From Alphaproteobacteria bacterium (GTDB lineage: Bacteria; Pseudomonadota; Alphaproteobacteria; Micropepsales; Micropepsaceae), in the NCBI GenBank assembly GCA_016783965.1, contig JADHVO010000009.1, forward strand, positions 62,001 to 126,000: 64,000 bases of DNA, read 5' to 3'. Below are positions 63,725 to 64,000 of the stretch, one piece after another. Position 1 is the first letter of the stretch; every line of letters starts with the position of its first letter. The notes beneath the pieces were generated by a model, which worked only from the letters and a program-made list of their open reading frames with translations, did no database searches and had not been told where the DNA came from. The position numbers were made by a program, and so were the translations under genes.

Positions 63725-64000
63725 CTACGCCGCGATGGCTTCCAGGTAGCGGTCGAAGGAGCGATCCACCGCCGCGCGGCCGTTGCCAATGATGTTGCGG
63801 TTCCAGGTGAAGCCGTAGACGTCGGCGAGGGCGCGGCCCGTGAGCAAGGAGCGCATATGGGCGATGTCGCGCGGGTGCATCGGGATCATGTTGGGGTAAC
63901 TGTACAGAAAGCTGACCCCGGAACGGTCCTGGCGCACTTGCATGGCGTCGCCGGGCAAGAGCGCACCAGCGGGGCGGTTGGCATCGTTCCAATGAAGCGC
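63725..64000 (-). CDS. MBL-fold metallo-hydrolase, C-terminal part (5' beyond window)
   Basis: The last 91 codons of a minus-strand gene that begins outside the window. LHWNDANRPAGALLPGDAMQV corresponds to the late metal-ligand region of beta-lactamase-fold hydrolases (the LxxGD motif with the bridging Asp). SFLYSYPNMIPM and the YGFTWNRNII segment are typical of a small MBL subgroup of unknown substrate. Confidence 0.75.
   Translation of the reverse strand, partial: ALHWNDANRPAGALLPGDAMQVRQDRSGVSFLYSYPNMIPMHPRDIAHMRSLLTGRALADVYGFTWNRNIIGNGRAAVDRSFDRYLEAIAA

Noticed and set aside
63150..63992. A 280-codon minus-strand frame at the window end
   Set aside because: Antisense to the cupin gene and out of frame with the MBL-fold gene; Arg/Pro/Ser-rich shadow composition.
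1..64000. CRISPR arrays, intact insertion sequences, prophage genes, rRNA
   Set aside because: No regularly spaced direct repeats, transposase or phage structural motifs, or rRNA signatures were seen on either strand.

Overview
The window is a 64 kb, GC-rich chromosomal segment of a Gram-negative alphaproteobacterium. Supporting evidence is hdaA with its clamp-binding motif, the conserved block purM / DUF2066 / pgsA / hdaA / ppk, the tatABC-serS order, a PAS_5-type regulator, the LPS export genes lptF/G/D, and a LexA box of the alphaproteobacterial GTTC-N7-GTTC type. The genus cannot be proven from sequence reading alone; a Rhizomicrobium/Micropepsaceae-like organism is a guess. No tRNA, rRNA, CRISPR array, intact insertion sequence or replication origin was found.

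Layout. 0-9.6 kb (minus strand): serS, tatCBA, ppx, ppk, hdaA, pgsA and a DUF2066 protein. 9.7-20.8 kb: purM-purN, ndk, an ABC-F ATPase, lpxD, an FAD-linked oxidase, holC and pepA. 21-28.8 kb (plus strand): a tightly overlapped operon lptF-lptG-lptD-surA-pdxA-rsmA for outer-membrane assembly, vitamin B6 synthesis and 16S rRNA methylation. 28.9-33.06 kb: an accessory stretch (zinc alcohol dehydrogenase, two amidohydrolases, an AT-richer gene-poor tract, and an unusual acyl-carrier-like gene). 33-39 kb (minus): fabD-fabG-acpP-fabF-mltG-yicC-gmk. 39-42.4 kb: TauD-like dioxygenase, polytopic membrane protein, MFS transporter. 42.5-43.9 kb: rpsF-rpsR-rplI. 44-50 kb: panB, a YfgM-like protein, bamB, der, a crotonase. 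50-62.2 kb (mostly minus): SDR, PAS/HTH regulator, purF-cvpA-radA, mlaFE-alr, a TonB-like protein, a sulfotransferase remnant, a His-rich lipoprotein, dnaB. 62.4-64 kb: UdgX-type uracil-DNA glycosylase under a LexA box, a frameshifted cupin gene and a truncated MBL-fold gene.

Most genes are core housekeeping, with an envelope theme: Tat export, Lpt/LpxD, SurA, BamB, Mla, MltG. Many are translationally coupled by ATGA or TGATG overlaps.

The most unusual item is an 86-residue protein at 32802-33062. It reads as a circularly permuted acyl carrier protein: helices II-IV come first and helix I last. The break falls exactly at the phosphopantetheine serine, which is missing. Other notable items are a roughly 40-residue AT-richer insertion in the SerRS catalytic domain, two families of structured intergenic repeats (one forms the 5' part of a secreted-protein gene), an SOS-type operator in front of udgX, a decayed sulfotransferase, a one-base frameshift in a cupin gene, and a seven-codon leader ORF coupled to purM.
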